A stretch of DNA of 64,000 nucleotides from Solibacillus merdavium (GCF_014836935.1 NZ_JACSPW010000004.1:153277-217276); one strand, 5' to 3'; counted from the first letter of the stretch, positions 33,949-43,293 are shown. Program-made: numbers and translations. The notes: generated by a model from the sequence alone, not told the origin.

Positions 33949-35466
33949 TTACAACGTTTCCATCATATAAGAAATAAGCTCCATTACTTTTTTATAATCC
34001 TTTTCAAAGTTTGGCTGGATGGTACTAATTTGCGCAACGTTGAGTTCCTTTAAGTATGTACTGTCACCATGGAGTAAAAAGCCATTCAATTCACATGTTT
34101 GGATAATGTGAGGCATTTTTTCATGTTGCCACGATGCAATCATCGGATACATCGCCTTTACAGGTAAACTTGAATTTTTGATAAGCTCCATACGTTTTTC
34201 CAATACAATATAGCGTTCTGGGTATGCCTTCAACGCATCGCTTACTGCCTTAATATAAAAATGCGGTAACGTAAACGGAATTTGTTTTTCGATATAATAA
34301 GGTAAATTTAAATAAAGTGGTGCATCACTCGCACTCGGTAAGTCCTTGCAAAAAACGAAAGCCAGACCCGCTATCGTTCCGAGCGCCTTGCCACTGACTG
34401 CTGTCGCATAATGCAGACCTTCCATTAAAAAAGGAAGCGCAGCAAAAGAACTAATACAATCCGCACACAACTTTACCTTATATTTTTGTGCCAGTTCCAT
34501 AAGTGGTTCGAGCGGGTTCAAGGTGCTATTGGATGTCTCACCATGGACAAAAATAATATAATGGTAGTTCCCCTGCTGTATTGACGACTCGATTTGCGAT
34601 ATATCAAATACATTACCCCACCCGAAGTCCAGGCACTCGACATGTAACCCCCATTGTTTTGCCTGATTTTTTAGGCGATTGCCGAATTCCCCGTTCACTA
34701 AAATAAGCCCTTGCTCCTGAGGGAATTCACTTTTCAACTGACCGAGCATTACATCATTGGCTAGTGTCCCTGTACCAACTAGCGGAATGACATGATTTGC
34801 TTGTGCCAACTTGCATAGCTGTTGCTTCATATCCTGAAGCTCCTGATGGAATTTATGGGAGCGATGGGAAATGGCCGTTGGTGCAATCGAATGGTCAAGC
34901 GCAACTGGACCTGGATAAAACACAATATTTTGCTCACGTAGTCGCTCTCGAAATACTTCACTATCTTTGCGCGTTAATACCATTGGCAAATAGCGTGCCT
35001 CCTGTGTACCGACAGCCGGTGCAAACTGTTTAAAACCCATTTGTGTATACAATTTTTCTTCTCTTACAGTCCCTGAAATGACACAGGCTGTATAGCCCAA
35101 ATCATAGTAATAACGATAAATTGCTGTGGCAAGCTTCGTAAAAACACGTCCGTTACGATGTGCCTTTTTCACGGCAAGCAACCTGATTTCACATAAATAT
35201 TCGCAAACTTCAGGATCCAGATGGTTTTCAACATTTCCGATTTTCTGGTCAATCGAAAACGGCCTTTTATCTCGAAAGGCAGCCATTCCAACTACTTCTG
35301 TATTTTTATAAACTATGAGGTACACATTTTCATGATGAAATTTATCAATAAGTCGCTTAGATGAATTAGGCTGATGCTGTGGTATTTCTTCTACAAACGT
35401 TTCATAATTTAATGCAGCAATCGCATCAAATTCTTTTTCCGTTGTGGCAATTTTACTCCAATACAT
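33949..35466 (-). CDS. GNAT acetyltransferase fused to a class V aminotransferase
   Basis: This is a 505-aa two-domain protein. Residues 1 to about 165 are a GNAT fold (NVYLIVYKNTEVVGMAAFRDKR, CEIRLLAVKKAHRNGRVFTKLA, EKLYTQMGFKQF). Residues about 190-505 are a fold-type I, class V aminotransferase: FYPGPVALDHSI, PLVGTGTLANDVMLGQL, FVHGETSNSTLNPLEPLMELA, CADCISSFAALPF and the PLP lysine in TAVSGKALGTIAG. It resembles alanine-glyoxylate/serine-pyruvate or 2-aminoethylphosphonate transaminases. Its start lies 14 bp inside the upstream PlsY-like gene, so the two are coupled. The combination suggests making and N-acylating an amino compound, but this is inference. Confidence 0.8.
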   Translation of the reverse strand: MYWSKIATTEKEFDAIAALNYETFVEEIPQHQPNSSKRLIDKFHHENVYLIVYKNTEVVGMAAFRDKRPFSIDQKIGNVENHLDPEVCEYLCEIRLLAVKKAHRNGRVFTKLATAIYRYYYDLGYTACVISGTVREEKLYTQMGFKQFAPAVGTQEARYLPMVLTRKDSEVFRERLREQNIVFYPGPVALDHSIAPTAISHRSHKFHQELQDMKQQLCKLAQANHVIPLVGTGTLANDVMLGQLKSEFPQEQGLILVNGEFGNRLKNQAKQWGLHVECLDFGWGNVFDISQIESSIQQGNYHYIIFVHGETSNSTLNPLEPLMELAQKYKVKLCADCISSFAALPFLMEGLHYATAVSGKALGTIAGLAFVFCKDLPSASDAPLYLNLPYYIEKQIPFTLPHFYIKAVSDALKAYPERYIVLEKRMELIKNSSLPVKAMYPMIASWQHEKMPHIIQTCELNGFLLHGDSTYLKELNVAQISTIQPNFEKDYKKVMELISYMMETL

Positions 35467-36007
35467 TAGGCTTCACTCTTTCTATAATGCTATGTCTTTG
35501 CTTCCAAATAACAAGCAAAAGTGCAATGAATACGATATATCCAGCTTCTATATTAATACTCGTAACAATTCCATAAACGATAAAACCACCAACCATACTA
35601 AGCGTGGCACTTTTCGTAACGAGCAGACACATTAAAAAACCACCTAAAAATGATAAAAATAATAAAGGCGAAAAAGCGAGTATTGCTCCGATAACCGTTG
35701 CTACACCTTTCCCACCTTTTCCACGATTCCAAAATGGATACAAATGACCAAGCACGACCGCAATGATGCCCACTGCGATTGTCAGTTCAGGTAGCTCAAG
35801 AACACGCCCTGTAACAACAACGGCTACACCCTTTAAGCCATCCCCAATTGCAACAATGGCAAAAGCTGATTTTCCAAGTGTTCTTCCCGCATTTCGTGCC
35901 CCTAAATTCCCACTGTTTTGCTCGTGTAATTTGATTCCTTTTATTTTTGCAACTACTGCCGCTATTAAAATTGTCCCAAGTAAATAACTGGCTATAATAA
36001 AGAGCAT
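35453..36007 (-). CDS. PlsY-like glycerol-3-phosphate acyltransferase family protein
   Basis: This is a 184-aa membrane protein with five hydrophobic segments and the three PlsY motifs: NSGNLGARNAGRTLGKSAF (31-49), LGHLYPFWNRGKGGKGVATV and a C-terminal region. PlsY moves an acyl group from acyl-phosphate to glycerol-3-phosphate. Some motif residues differ from housekeeping PlsY (ARNAGR for the usual ATNVxR), and the genetic context is unusual, so this may be a paralog with another acceptor. It overlaps the downstream GNAT-aminotransferase gene by 14 bp. Ribosome site GAGGGG. Confidence 0.78.
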   Translation of the reverse strand: MLFIIASYLLGTILIAAVVAKIKGIKLHEQNSGNLGARNAGRTLGKSAFAIVAIGDGLKGVAVVVTGRVLELPELTIAVGIIAVVLGHLYPFWNRGKGGKGVATVIGAILAFSPLLFLSFLGGFLMCLLVTKSATLSMVGGFIVYGIVTSINIEAGYIVFIALLLVIWKQRHSIIERVKPNVLE

Positions 36008-36028
36008 CGTATTATCCCCTCTGTTGCT

Positions 36029-36226
36029 TTATTCACAAGTTAATAAACCGTCCTCGTTATACTCAAAAGTTAACGTTTTTTGTGATTGTGCAAAATTTTC
36101 AAAACATGCATCAATCGTTTTCATGTTTTGATTATGTGATTGGTTAATACTTATAAATGCTATTCCAGTACCGAGAATAATTGCACCGATTGAACCTGCT
36201 AGAATACTTCCCTTCCATTTACTCAT
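36029..36226 (-). CDS. Small single-pass membrane protein
   Basis: This is a 65-aa protein with a hydrophobic helix at residues 7-28 (SILAGSIGAIILGTGIAFIS) and an outward polar tail with two cysteines (DACFENF and the C-terminal LLTCE). Ribosome site TAAGGAGTG. It ends 21 bp before the PlsY-like gene and is probably the first gene of that three-gene operon. I do not recognise a family. Confidence 0.6.
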   Translation of the reverse strand: MSKWKGSILAGSIGAIILGTGIAFISINQSHNQNMKTIDACFENFAQSQKTLTFEYNEDGLLTCE

Positions 36227-36334
36227 CTATTTTCACTCCTTAAATAAATATACTTAATCGGGAGTTTCCCGCCCTTTTATTATTAGAAATCTATTATACT
36301 ACTATTATCAATTACCATTTACAAGGAGTAATCT

Positions 36335-36736
36335 ATGAAAAAATTTGGTATTCCCTTAGGCATTGTTTTAATCATTTTACTATTTATTGGGATTATTTGT
36401 ATAGCGATTGCCGCAGAGGTTGGTATTTTATTGCTTGTCGGCATTGAATTTGAAAATTGGAAATATTTAGTTAGTTTCATCATTTTATACGGTATCATTG
36501 AATTTGCGCTTGTAATGGTGTCTGATGTCCTAATCGAATTGAAGTCAGAGCAGCTTCATCGTTTCCATCAGTATTTTGCACACATGTTTATATCCTTTAC
36601 GCTTTTAATGACGATTTCCTTATTAATGGAATCCATTTATCTTCCTCTTTACGGTGGCATAGTCTTTGCCATTGGAACAGCCACATTGTATTTACTGTTT
36701 AATTCCGGCTCAAAAAAAGGGAGAGCAGAAAGCTAA
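36335..36736 (+). CDS. Four-helix membrane protein, YvrL/YrvL-like
   Basis: This is a 133-aa protein with four membrane segments (about 7-33, 43-63, 83-102, 106-124) and a short basic tail. The size and layout resemble the regulatory protein YrvL family; B. subtilis YvrL restrains the sigma-O system. That assignment is from layout plus the central EFALVMVSDVLIE, so it is tentative. Ribosome site CAAGGAG. The M20 peptidase follows 60 bp later and may be co-transcribed. Confidence 0.6.
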   Translation: MKKFGIPLGIVLIILLFIGIICIAIAAEVGILLLVGIEFENWKYLVSFIILYGIIEFALVMVSDVLIELKSEQLHRFHQYFAHMFISFTLLMTISLLMESIYLPLYGGIVFAIGTATLYLLFNSGSKKGRAES

Positions 36737-36795
36737 TTTTTTGCGTTGTATGCTATACTTATTTCCATAATCGAAATATAAGGGGGCACTCTTTA

Positions 36796-38178
36796 ATGAG
36801 TCACTTACAAACTTTAGATGCTTATTTCACAGAGCATCGCGAACGTCATTTAGCAGAGTTGAACGAATTTTTACGCATTCCAAGTATTTCTGCCTTATCT
36901 GAACATAAAGACGATATGACAAATGCGGCAAACTGGTTGGCAGATCACTTAAAATCATTAAACATAGAAAATGTATCAGTTGATGAAACAGCCGGTCACC
37001 CTGTTGTATACGGCGAATGGCTACATGCAGAGGGCAAGCCGACTATTCTGTTTTATGGTCACTACGATGTACAACCCGTAGACCCGCTTCATTTATGGGA
37101 AACACCTCCTTTTGAGCCGGCAATCCGTGATAATAAGCTTTTTGCCCGTGGTTCTTCAGATGATAAAGGACAAGTATTTATGCACTTAAAAATGATTGAA
37201 GCGTTATTTGCAACTGAAGGTACATTGCCAGTCAACGTGAAATTTATTTATGAAGGTGAAGAAGAAATCGGCAGTCCATCCCTTCCTCAATATACGGAAG
37301 ACAACAAGGAAAAATTAGCGGCAGATTTAATCGTTATTTCCGATACAGGTCTTTATGCTAAAGGGAAGCCAGCAGTGTGTTACGGCTTACGTGGATTAAC
37401 GGGTGTGCAAATTGATGTGCGTGGCGCAAAAGGTGACTTACATTCTGGTCTCTATGGCGGTGGCGTTCAAAACGCGATTCACGCATTAACAGAAATTTTA
37501 GCATCATTCCGCGATGAGCATGGAACAATTCAAGTAGATGGCTTCTATGATAAAGTATTGCCTTTATCTGAAGAAGAGCGTCAGGCATATCGTGACCTGA
37601 ACTTTGACGAGGATGCTTTGAAAGAAGAAGTTGGTGTGCAGGAGTTATTCGGTGAAGCGGGCTATTCTTATTTAGAGCAAACTTGGGCACGTCCTACATT
37701 GGAAATCAACGGTGTATTCGGTGGTTTCTCCGGTGAAGGGATTAAAACAGTATTACCTGCTGAGGCTGGCGCAAAAATTACTTGCCGCTTAGTACCGAAC
37801 CAAGACCCTGAAGAAATTGTAGCATTATTAAAAGCACATATCGAAAAGCATAAGCCTGCCGGTGTCGAAGTAACGATTTCTGAATTCGATAAAGGAAAGC
37901 CTTACATTACACCATTTGATCACCCAGTGATTCAAGCAGCTGGTCGTTCATATGAAAAGGTATACAACGTACCAACAGCCTATACTCGTGGTGGCGGCTC
38001 GATTCCAATCGTTGCAGCATTCGATGAAATTTTGGAATTGCCAGTTGTACTAATGGGCTTCGGTCTTTCAAGTGAAAACTTCCATGCACCGAATGAGCAC
38101 TTCCATTTGGAAAACTTCGATCAAGGTTTACGCGTACTTGGTGATTACATGTTTGAAATTGCCAACATTAAATTATAA
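36796..38178 (+). CDS. M20-family zinc dipeptidase
   Basis: This is a 460-aa metallopeptidase of the M20/M25/M40 family that removes residues from dipeptides or cleaves carnosine-like substrates. The metal ligands are seen in FYGHYDVQPVDP, ARGSSDDKGQ, YEGEEEIGSPSL, and the C-terminal ENFHAPNEHFH. A dimerisation/lid insert (about 195-360) contains KGDLHSGLYGG. Length agrees with the family (about 450-465 aa). Ribosome site AAGGGGG. A strong terminator follows. Confidence 0.92.
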   Translation: MSHLQTLDAYFTEHRERHLAELNEFLRIPSISALSEHKDDMTNAANWLADHLKSLNIENVSVDETAGHPVVYGEWLHAEGKPTILFYGHYDVQPVDPLHLWETPPFEPAIRDNKLFARGSSDDKGQVFMHLKMIEALFATEGTLPVNVKFIYEGEEEIGSPSLPQYTEDNKEKLAADLIVISDTGLYAKGKPAVCYGLRGLTGVQIDVRGAKGDLHSGLYGGGVQNAIHALTEILASFRDEHGTIQVDGFYDKVLPLSEEERQAYRDLNFDEDALKEEVGVQELFGEAGYSYLEQTWARPTLEINGVFGGFSGEGIKTVLPAEAGAKITCRLVPNQDPEEIVALLKAHIEKHKPAGVEVTISEFDKGKPYITPFDHPVIQAAGRSYEKVYNVPTAYTRGGGSIPIVAAFDEILELPVVLMGFGLSSENFHAPNEHFHLENFDQGLRVLGDYMFEIANIKL

Positions 38179-38200
38179 TAACGATTTCAATAAAAATAAA

Positions 38201-38238
38201 AACTCCGGTGCACACTACTGCACCGGAGTTTTTTTCCG
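38201..38238 (+). terminator. Terminator of the M20 peptidase gene
   Basis: ACTCCGGTGCA and TGCACCGGAGT form a perfect stem with a run of seven T. The rest of the 38240-38500 interval shows no gene; the reading frame on the minus strand here overlaps the hairpin. Confidence 0.9.
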
Positions 38239-38499
38239 TACGAGACCATATAAAAATAGGGGGTTTTATATGTTGTCGAAGTCGTATACGAAAATTGAGT
38301 AAATAGCATATTAAATTTAGAGTGCAAATTAACTTCCAAGCAATTCGCCTCGCTTGTTGATTCCATCATAGCATTTCCATTTCCTGAATAAAATGTGTTC
38401 CCAGCGTTTGACATATAATCATCACAACTTTTGTTCACAATTTCTTAACAAGGAGAAGAATTATAAAAGAAACTCCTCTTAAATAACCCCGAACAAAAA

Positions 38500-38538
38500 A
38501 GGCACACCAAAAGTCGAAACTTCTAGTACACCTTTTCT
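38500..38538 (-). terminator. Probable terminator of ctaB
   Basis: On the minus strand AAAGGTGTAC ... GTGTGCCTTTTTT forms an imperfect hairpin just after the stop codon. Confidence 0.55.
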
Positions 38539-38539
38539 A

Positions 38540-39436
38540 TTAAAGCGCATTTAAAATCATGCCTACTGATGCATAAATGAAGACTGTTCCAAAAACAGCC
38601 ATCATATGGAATAGCGAGTAGCCGAACATAATATTAGCCCACTTTTTCTCTTCGCGTTTCTTTGATGCCGTGATACTCATACATAACCAAATAACACTCA
38701 GAATGAGCGAAACAATCGTTAACCCTAAGCTAAGTGGGTAAAACAGAAAGCTTGATAAACATAACAGCACTAAATAAATATTCGATTGAATATATGTGCG
38801 TCGCTCCCCTTTTGCTACAGGTAGCATCGGGATATTCGCTGCGGCATAATCTTCTTTTTTACGAATGGCAATGGCATAAAAGTGCGGCATTTGCCAAATT
38901 ACCATGATTAAAAAAAGAGCCCATGCAGCTGGATGCCAAATATCCGGAGCTACAGCTGCCCACCCAATTAACGGTGGCATAGCGCCTGAAATACTCCCGA
39001 CTTCTGTGTTCCAAATAGTGCGGCGCTTCGTCCACATTGTGTATGGCACAACATAGAAAAATACACCTAAAAATCCTAGCATAGCCGCCAATGGTGAAGC
39101 TAAATAAAGCGCTACACATCCAAGTATCAATAAAATCGTCGCAACAATCAGTACTACCTTGGCAGATAACTCTCCAGTAACCGTTGGACGTGTTTTTGTT
39201 CGGGGCATAATTTGATCAATATCTCGGTCATATACGTTATTGTACGCACCAGCTGCGGCAATGACTGCTGCAGAACCAAGAATTGCAAAAATAATAGCTG
39301 GAATATGTTCAATAAAATTTAATTCATATGTGTATAGGGCAAGCATTAATGCCGCAATCATCGGAATTAAATTTGATTTAATAATGCCAGTCTTCACAGC
39401 TTGCGCCCACAATTGTCGATTCGATTGCGTTTGCAT
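38540..39436 (-). CDS. ctaB: Protoheme IX farnesyltransferase (heme O synthase)
   Basis: This is a 298-aa UbiA-type membrane prenyltransferase with about nine hydrophobic segments. The first Asp-rich motif NNVYDRDIDQIMPRTKTRP and the second conserved region WQMPHFYAIAIRKKEDYAAANIPMLP identify heme O synthase. It adds a farnesyl group to heme b for cytochrome oxidase. It is not beside ctaA or cytochrome oxidase genes, so it may be a second copy. Ribosome site AGGATTAGGA. Confidence 0.93.
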   Translation of the reverse strand: MQTQSNRQLWAQAVKTGIIKSNLIPMIAALMLALYTYELNFIEHIPAIIFAILGSAAVIAAAGAYNNVYDRDIDQIMPRTKTRPTVTGELSAKVVLIVATILLILGCVALYLASPLAAMLGFLGVFFYVVPYTMWTKRRTIWNTEVGSISGAMPPLIGWAAVAPDIWHPAAWALFLIMVIWQMPHFYAIAIRKKEDYAAANIPMLPVAKGERRTYIQSNIYLVLLCLSSFLFYPLSLGLTIVSLILSVIWLCMSITASKKREEKKWANIMFGYSLFHMMAVFGTVFIYASVGMILNAL

Positions 39437-39573
39437 ATTTCCTAATCCTACTTCCTAATTAATCACTTTCTCTAGTATACCCCAAATGGGTCATAAAGGG
39501 TTAATATCCAGGCTTTTTTTCTCATTTTTTCATAGAATACTCTGAGATAATGTAGACACAATTACATTGCCAA

Positions 39574-40593
39574 TTAACTCAATTCCTTTTCCCTCTCACG
39601 ATAAATCCATTTAATCAGCGGCAATATACAGAGGAAAATAAAGAGCAAACGAAAGAGTTGGAATACTGTTACGACTGAAATATCCGCTTTTACAGCTGCT
39701 GCGAGCAAGCCCATTTGGTCAAGTCCACCCGGTGCTGTACTTAAAAAGCTTGTTGCAAAGCTTAAGTTTAAAAATTCAGCAATCAGCAGGCTAGTGCCAT
39801 AGGTAAGTACAATCATTGCAATAGTACTCAATACTCCCCCGACCAGAACTTTTGCAGGTAAACGCAAAGTTGCTGGTTTTAACAATAAGCCGATATATGT
39901 ACCAATCAATAGCTGTGCTATATGAAGAACATCACTCGGCATTGTCGGTGTATCAATACTAAATAACTTCAAAGCAATAACAACGATAATCGGCGTCAAA
40001 AAATGGGCGACAGGCAACTTTAGCTTTTGACCAATAGGTACAAGTGCGGCAGACAAAATAATGAGCAGGACTACTTGCCAAACATCCATAGTAAGCGGAA
40101 TTGAAGCTCCACCGGCGACATTGCCAGATACTAAAAACGGGATAAGCAACACAACACCTAATACACGCACTATATGGAAATAAGTAACCGCTGTTAAATT
40201 AACATCCCCTTCTTCTTCCGCAAACAATACAAGTTGCGATAATCCTCCAGGTACATTTGCAGCAACTGCTGTCTTAAAAGTAAGTCCCGTCGTACGAGAA
40301 ATCCCCCATGCAATTCCTAAACAAAATAAAAACAGCAAAATATTCACAATAACCATAAATAACATTAACGACTGAAAATCGGAAAACAAAGCAAAATCAA
40401 ACTGCTGACCAATCGCGACTCCAACGATAATGAGCCCCGTATTTCGTAAAGTGGCCGGCCAGCGCAGACGGTCTTTTATAAAAAACTGTGCAATCAGTAC
40501 AGAAAAAATAGGACCGATCAGCCACGGAATCGGTAAAGAGAGGGCTGAAAATAAAAGTGCACCGATTAGTGCAATGATAAATGCAAGAAACAT
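39574..40593 (-). CDS. AbrB-family membrane protein
   Basis: This is a 339-aa integral membrane protein with ten or so hydrophobic segments arranged as two repeats. GLIIVGVAIGQQFDF and LLIGTYIGLLL are matching repeat segments, and AANVPGGLSQLVLFAEEEG and STAPGGLDQMGLLAAAV are the conserved PGG motifs. This matches the AbrB family once labelled putative ammonia monooxygenase and now viewed as transporters of unknown substrate. It is not the AbrB transcription factor. Ribosome site GAGGAGGGG; single gene. Confidence 0.82.
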   Translation of the reverse strand: MFLAFIIALIGALLFSALSLPIPWLIGPIFSVLIAQFFIKDRLRWPATLRNTGLIIVGVAIGQQFDFALFSDFQSLMLFMVIVNILLFLFCLGIAWGISRTTGLTFKTAVAANVPGGLSQLVLFAEEEGDVNLTAVTYFHIVRVLGVVLLIPFLVSGNVAGGASIPLTMDVWQVVLLIILSAALVPIGQKLKLPVAHFLTPIIVVIALKLFSIDTPTMPSDVLHIAQLLIGTYIGLLLKPATLRLPAKVLVGGVLSTIAMIVLTYGTSLLIAEFLNLSFATSFLSTAPGGLDQMGLLAAAVKADISVVTVFQLFRLLFIFLCILPLIKWIYREREKELS

Positions 40594-41092
40594 AACGCCC
40601 CTCCTCTTTAATAGTAGTTAGTTATATTTTAGCTGAAACTATTTCGTAAAGCGAACAAGTAGCGCGTATAAACAGAAAATGTAAAATTCTTTTTTTACAA
40701 TAATTAGGTGTTCTACCCACCTTTTATGCTAAAAAAAACAAAAAATCAGTATTTTAATAGTATCATTTATAAATATTTTAAAAAGAATTTTTATCAGGAT
40801 AGATTTATATTTATACATTATTTTTCATTGTTAAATCTTGTTATATAATAAATATAAATTATAATACTATAGAGTTAAATCAATATTCTACTCAATTAAC
40901 TGATGCTAAAATCCCTTCTGTATCAGTACATGAAGCTATGTATCCTAGTTAAGAAAATATACACTTTCACTTTACAAATATAGTTATGTAGTTATTTTTG
41001 TAAGCCTTTTCATTTGTAACTTCCCTTTTGTAGGTGCATAATCAAATTATAAAGTTAATAAACTTTAAATTGAGTGATAGAGGTGTAGTTAA
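40594..41092. other. 500-bp AT-rich region upstream of the aldehyde dehydrogenase
   Basis: No gene with a start codon and ribosome site is found. A coding-like stretch near 40890-40952 lacks a start. No convincing sigma-54 (GG-N10-GC) promoter was seen. The length suggests regulated transcription of the dehydrogenase. Confidence 0.4.
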
Positions 41093-42613
41093 ATGATCTA
41101 TGCAAATCCTAATACTGCTGGTGCAGTAGTTAACTTTAAAGAAAAATACGATAACTTTATCGGTGGCGAATGGGTAGCTCCTGTTAAAGGGCAATACCTA
41201 GATGTAAAATCACCTGTAACTGGTAAAGTATTTACAACAGTTGCACGTTCAACTGAAGAAGATATTGAATTAGCATTAGACGCAGCACATGCAGCTAAAG
41301 GTGCCTGGGCACAAACTTCTGTTGCATACCGCGCGAATATTTTAAATAAAATTGCAGACCGCATTGAAGAAAATCTAGAAAAGATCGCTGTTGCTGAAAC
41401 TTGGGACAATGGTAAAGCAGTACGCGAAACATTAAACGCTGATATTCCTTTAGTAGTTGATCACTTCCGTTACTTTGCTGGTGCGATTCGTGCACAACAA
41501 GGCGGAATTTCTGAAATCGACAACGATACAGTAGCATACCACTTCCACGAGCCAATCGGGGTTGTCGGTCAAATTATCCCTTGGAACTTCCCATTATTAA
41601 TGGCTTCTTGGAAAATTGCTCCGGCATTAGCGGCTGGTAACGTAATCGTAATGAAGCCTGCTGAACAAACACCAGCTTCAATTATGGTATTAATCGAGTT
41701 AATTCAAGACTTATTACCAAAAGGCGTATTCAACATTGTTAATGGTTTAGGGATTGAAGTTGGTAAACCACTTGCTACGAACCCACGTATTAACAAAGTG
41801 GCGTTCACTGGTTCTACTGGTGTAGGTCGTCTAATTATGCAATACGCTACAGAGAATATTATTCCTGTAACATTAGAGCTTGGCGGTAAATCACCTAACG
41901 TCTTCTTCCCAGACGTAATGGATCATGACGATGAGTATTTAGATAAAGCTATTGAAGGTTTAGTAATGTTCGCATTAAACTCAGGCGAAATTTGTACTTG
42001 TCCTTCACGTGCATTAGTTCATGAATCAATCTATGACAAATTCATGGAGCGTGTATTAGAACGAGTTAAAGCAATCAAAATTGGTAACCCGTTAGATACA
42101 GAAGTAATGATGGGTGCTCAAGCTTCAAACGAGCAATTACAAAAAATCTTATCTTACATCGAAATCGGTAAAGAAGAAGGCGCTGAATTATTAATCGGCG
42201 GCTACCAAAACCAATTAGATGCTGACCAAGAAGGCGGCTACTATGTGGCACCAACAGTATTCAAAGGTCACAACAAAATGCGTATCTTCCAAGAAGAGAT
42301 CTTTGGTCCAGTTCTTTCTGTAACAACATTCTCTACTTTCGAAGAAGCTATGGAAATCGCTAATGATACTGAATTCGGTTTAGGCGCTGGTGTATGGTCT
42401 CGTAACATGGATACAGCTTACCGTGCTGTTCGTGGTATCCAAGCTGGTCGTGTTTGGACAAACACTTACCACCAATATCCTGCTCACGCAGCATTCGGTG
42501 GATATAAAAAATCAGGTATTGGTCGCGAAAACCACTTAATGATGTTAGATCACTACCAACAAACAAAATGTATGTTAGTAAGCTACAACAAAAACGCTCA
42601 AGGGTTCTTCTAA
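41093..42613 (+). CDS. NAD-dependent aldehyde dehydrogenase (AcoD/ExaC-like)
   Basis: This is a 506-aa ALDH. Visible are [23 protein letters not shown], the cofactor loop [12 protein letters not shown], catalytic Glu in [11 protein letters not shown] and nucleophilic Cys in [16 protein letters not shown]. The close of the protein is [15 protein letters not shown] and LVSYNKN. The N-terminus and partnership with DUF779 are those of acetaldehyde dehydrogenases linked to acetoin or ethanol use (AcoD/ExaC). Codon use is strongly biased, as in highly expressed genes. It forms an operon with the DUF779 gene 65 bp downstream. Confidence 0.9.
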   Translation: MIYANPNTAGAVVNFKEKYDNFIGGEWVAPVKGQYLDVKSPVTGKVFTTVARSTEEDIELALDAAHAAKGAWAQTSVAYRANILNKIADRIEENLEKIAVAETWDNGKAVRETLNADIPLVVDHFRYFAGAIRAQQGGISEIDNDTVAYHFHEPIGVVGQIIPWNFPLLMASWKIAPALAAGNVIVMKPAEQTPASIMVLIELIQDLLPKGVFNIVNGLGIEVGKPLATNPRINKVAFTGSTGVGRLIMQYATENIIPVTLELGGKSPNVFFPDVMDHDDEYLDKAIEGLVMFALNSGEICTCPSRALVHESIYDKFMERVLERVKAIKIGNPLDTEVMMGAQASNEQLQKILSYIEIGKEEGAELLIGGYQNQLDADQEGGYYVAPTVFKGHNKMRIFQEEIFGPVLSVTTFSTFEEAMEIANDTEFGLGAGVWSRNMDTAYRAVRGIQAGRVWTNTYHQYPAHAAFGGYKKSGIGRENHLMMLDHYQQTKCMLVSYNKNAQGFF

Positions 42614-42678
42614 ACCGAAGCGACTTATTAGAGGATGTACTTTTATAGTGCATCCTCTTTTTTATAGGGAGGATGTTT

Positions 42679-43005
42679 ATGGATAAGCTTATCGTAACCG
42701 AAAAAGCTGTTGAAGTAATCGAGCTGTTGAAGGCGAAGCACGGCAACTTAGTATTTGAGCAGTCTTCTGGATGCTGTGATGGCACGGTGCCGATGTGTTT
42801 CCAAGCAGATGGTCATTATATTAGCAGTCAGCTTGTACTAATCGGAGAAATTGCAGGTGTTCCGTATTACATTGATAAGCATCAAGCGGAGTATTTAAAA
42901 CATATGCAACTACTTGTTGATGTGATGGAAGGACGCGGTGCTTCATTTTCATTGGAGAGCGCGGAAGGCTTTGCTTTTTTGATGAAGTCTAGTGTAATGG
43001 AATAA
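42679..43005 (+). CDS. DUF779 family protein
   Basis: This is a 108-aa protein of the DUF779 family, nearly always encoded beside AcoD/ExaC-type aldehyde dehydrogenases. The Cys-rich motif EQSSGCCDGTVPMCF (residues 28-42 or so) may bind a metal or guard a thiol. VYIDKHQ-like and FSLESAEGFAFLM segments are typical. I start at ATG 42679, 6 nt after AGGGAGG; the ATG at 42673 directly abuts that site. Function is unknown; it likely helps dehydrogenase activity or expression. Confidence 0.85.
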   Translation: MDKLIVTEKAVEVIELLKAKHGNLVFEQSSGCCDGTVPMCFQADGHYISSQLVLIGEIAGVPYYIDKHQAEYLKHMQLLVDVMEGRGASFSLESAEGFAFLMKSSVME

Positions 43006-43016
43006 ATATAAAACGG

Positions 43017-43285
43017 GGCTGGGACAAAACCCGCCTCACAATAAACAGCCGTTCAAATTTTACGATTAGTAAAATTTGAACGGCTGTTTATTGTGCCTAC
43101 TTCGTAGCCGTAGTTCTCCGTTACGGCGGACGCTTTCCTGGGGTGGGGGCACGGCTCGAGCCAGTAGTCTCTCCCACGTAAGAGGATAACACCTCTCCGA
43201 ATATTTTCTTTATAAAGCGCAAAAAGAGAAATTGCATTGTGCAATTTCTCTTTTTGCGTGAACTGGAACTAATTCTGTCCCAGCC
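43017..43285. repeat. Intergenic element with GGCTGGGACA terminal repeats and two long perfect hairpins
   Basis: It is bounded by GGCTGGGACA (43017-43026) and its exact complement TGTCCCAGCC (43276-43285). Inside are a perfect 26-bp stem (43037-43062 with 43070-43095, loop 7), the CGGCGGACGCTTTCC core shared with the element at 29675, and a perfect 19-bp stem with a 3-base loop (43218-43236 with 43240-43258). It lies between the convergent DUF779 gene and the peptide/regulator operon and may end both transcripts. It carries no credible open reading frame. Confidence 0.8.
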
Positions 43286-43293
43286 TCTTTATT

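Noticed and set aside
32833..36270. The 15-mer AATCGGGAGTTTCCC occurs at 32833-32847 and 36256-36270
   Set aside because: A few shared 15-mers are expected by chance in 64 kb. The GGGA/TCCC arms are only 4 bp and the flanks differ.
38187..38438. 83-codon minus-strand frame after the M20 peptidase
   Set aside because: Its 3' end lies in the strong terminator stem and the composition is not protein-like.
40890..40952. Coding-like stretch upstream of the aldehyde dehydrogenase (reads LTDAKIPSVSVHEAMYPS)
   Set aside because: The frame has no start codon, its upstream part is AT-rich and unlike a protein, and I see no frame-shifted continuation. A gene remnant is possible but not supported.
43053..43244. 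63-codon frame inside the repeat element
   Set aside because: It is formed by the two hairpins and the repeat core; no ribosome site.
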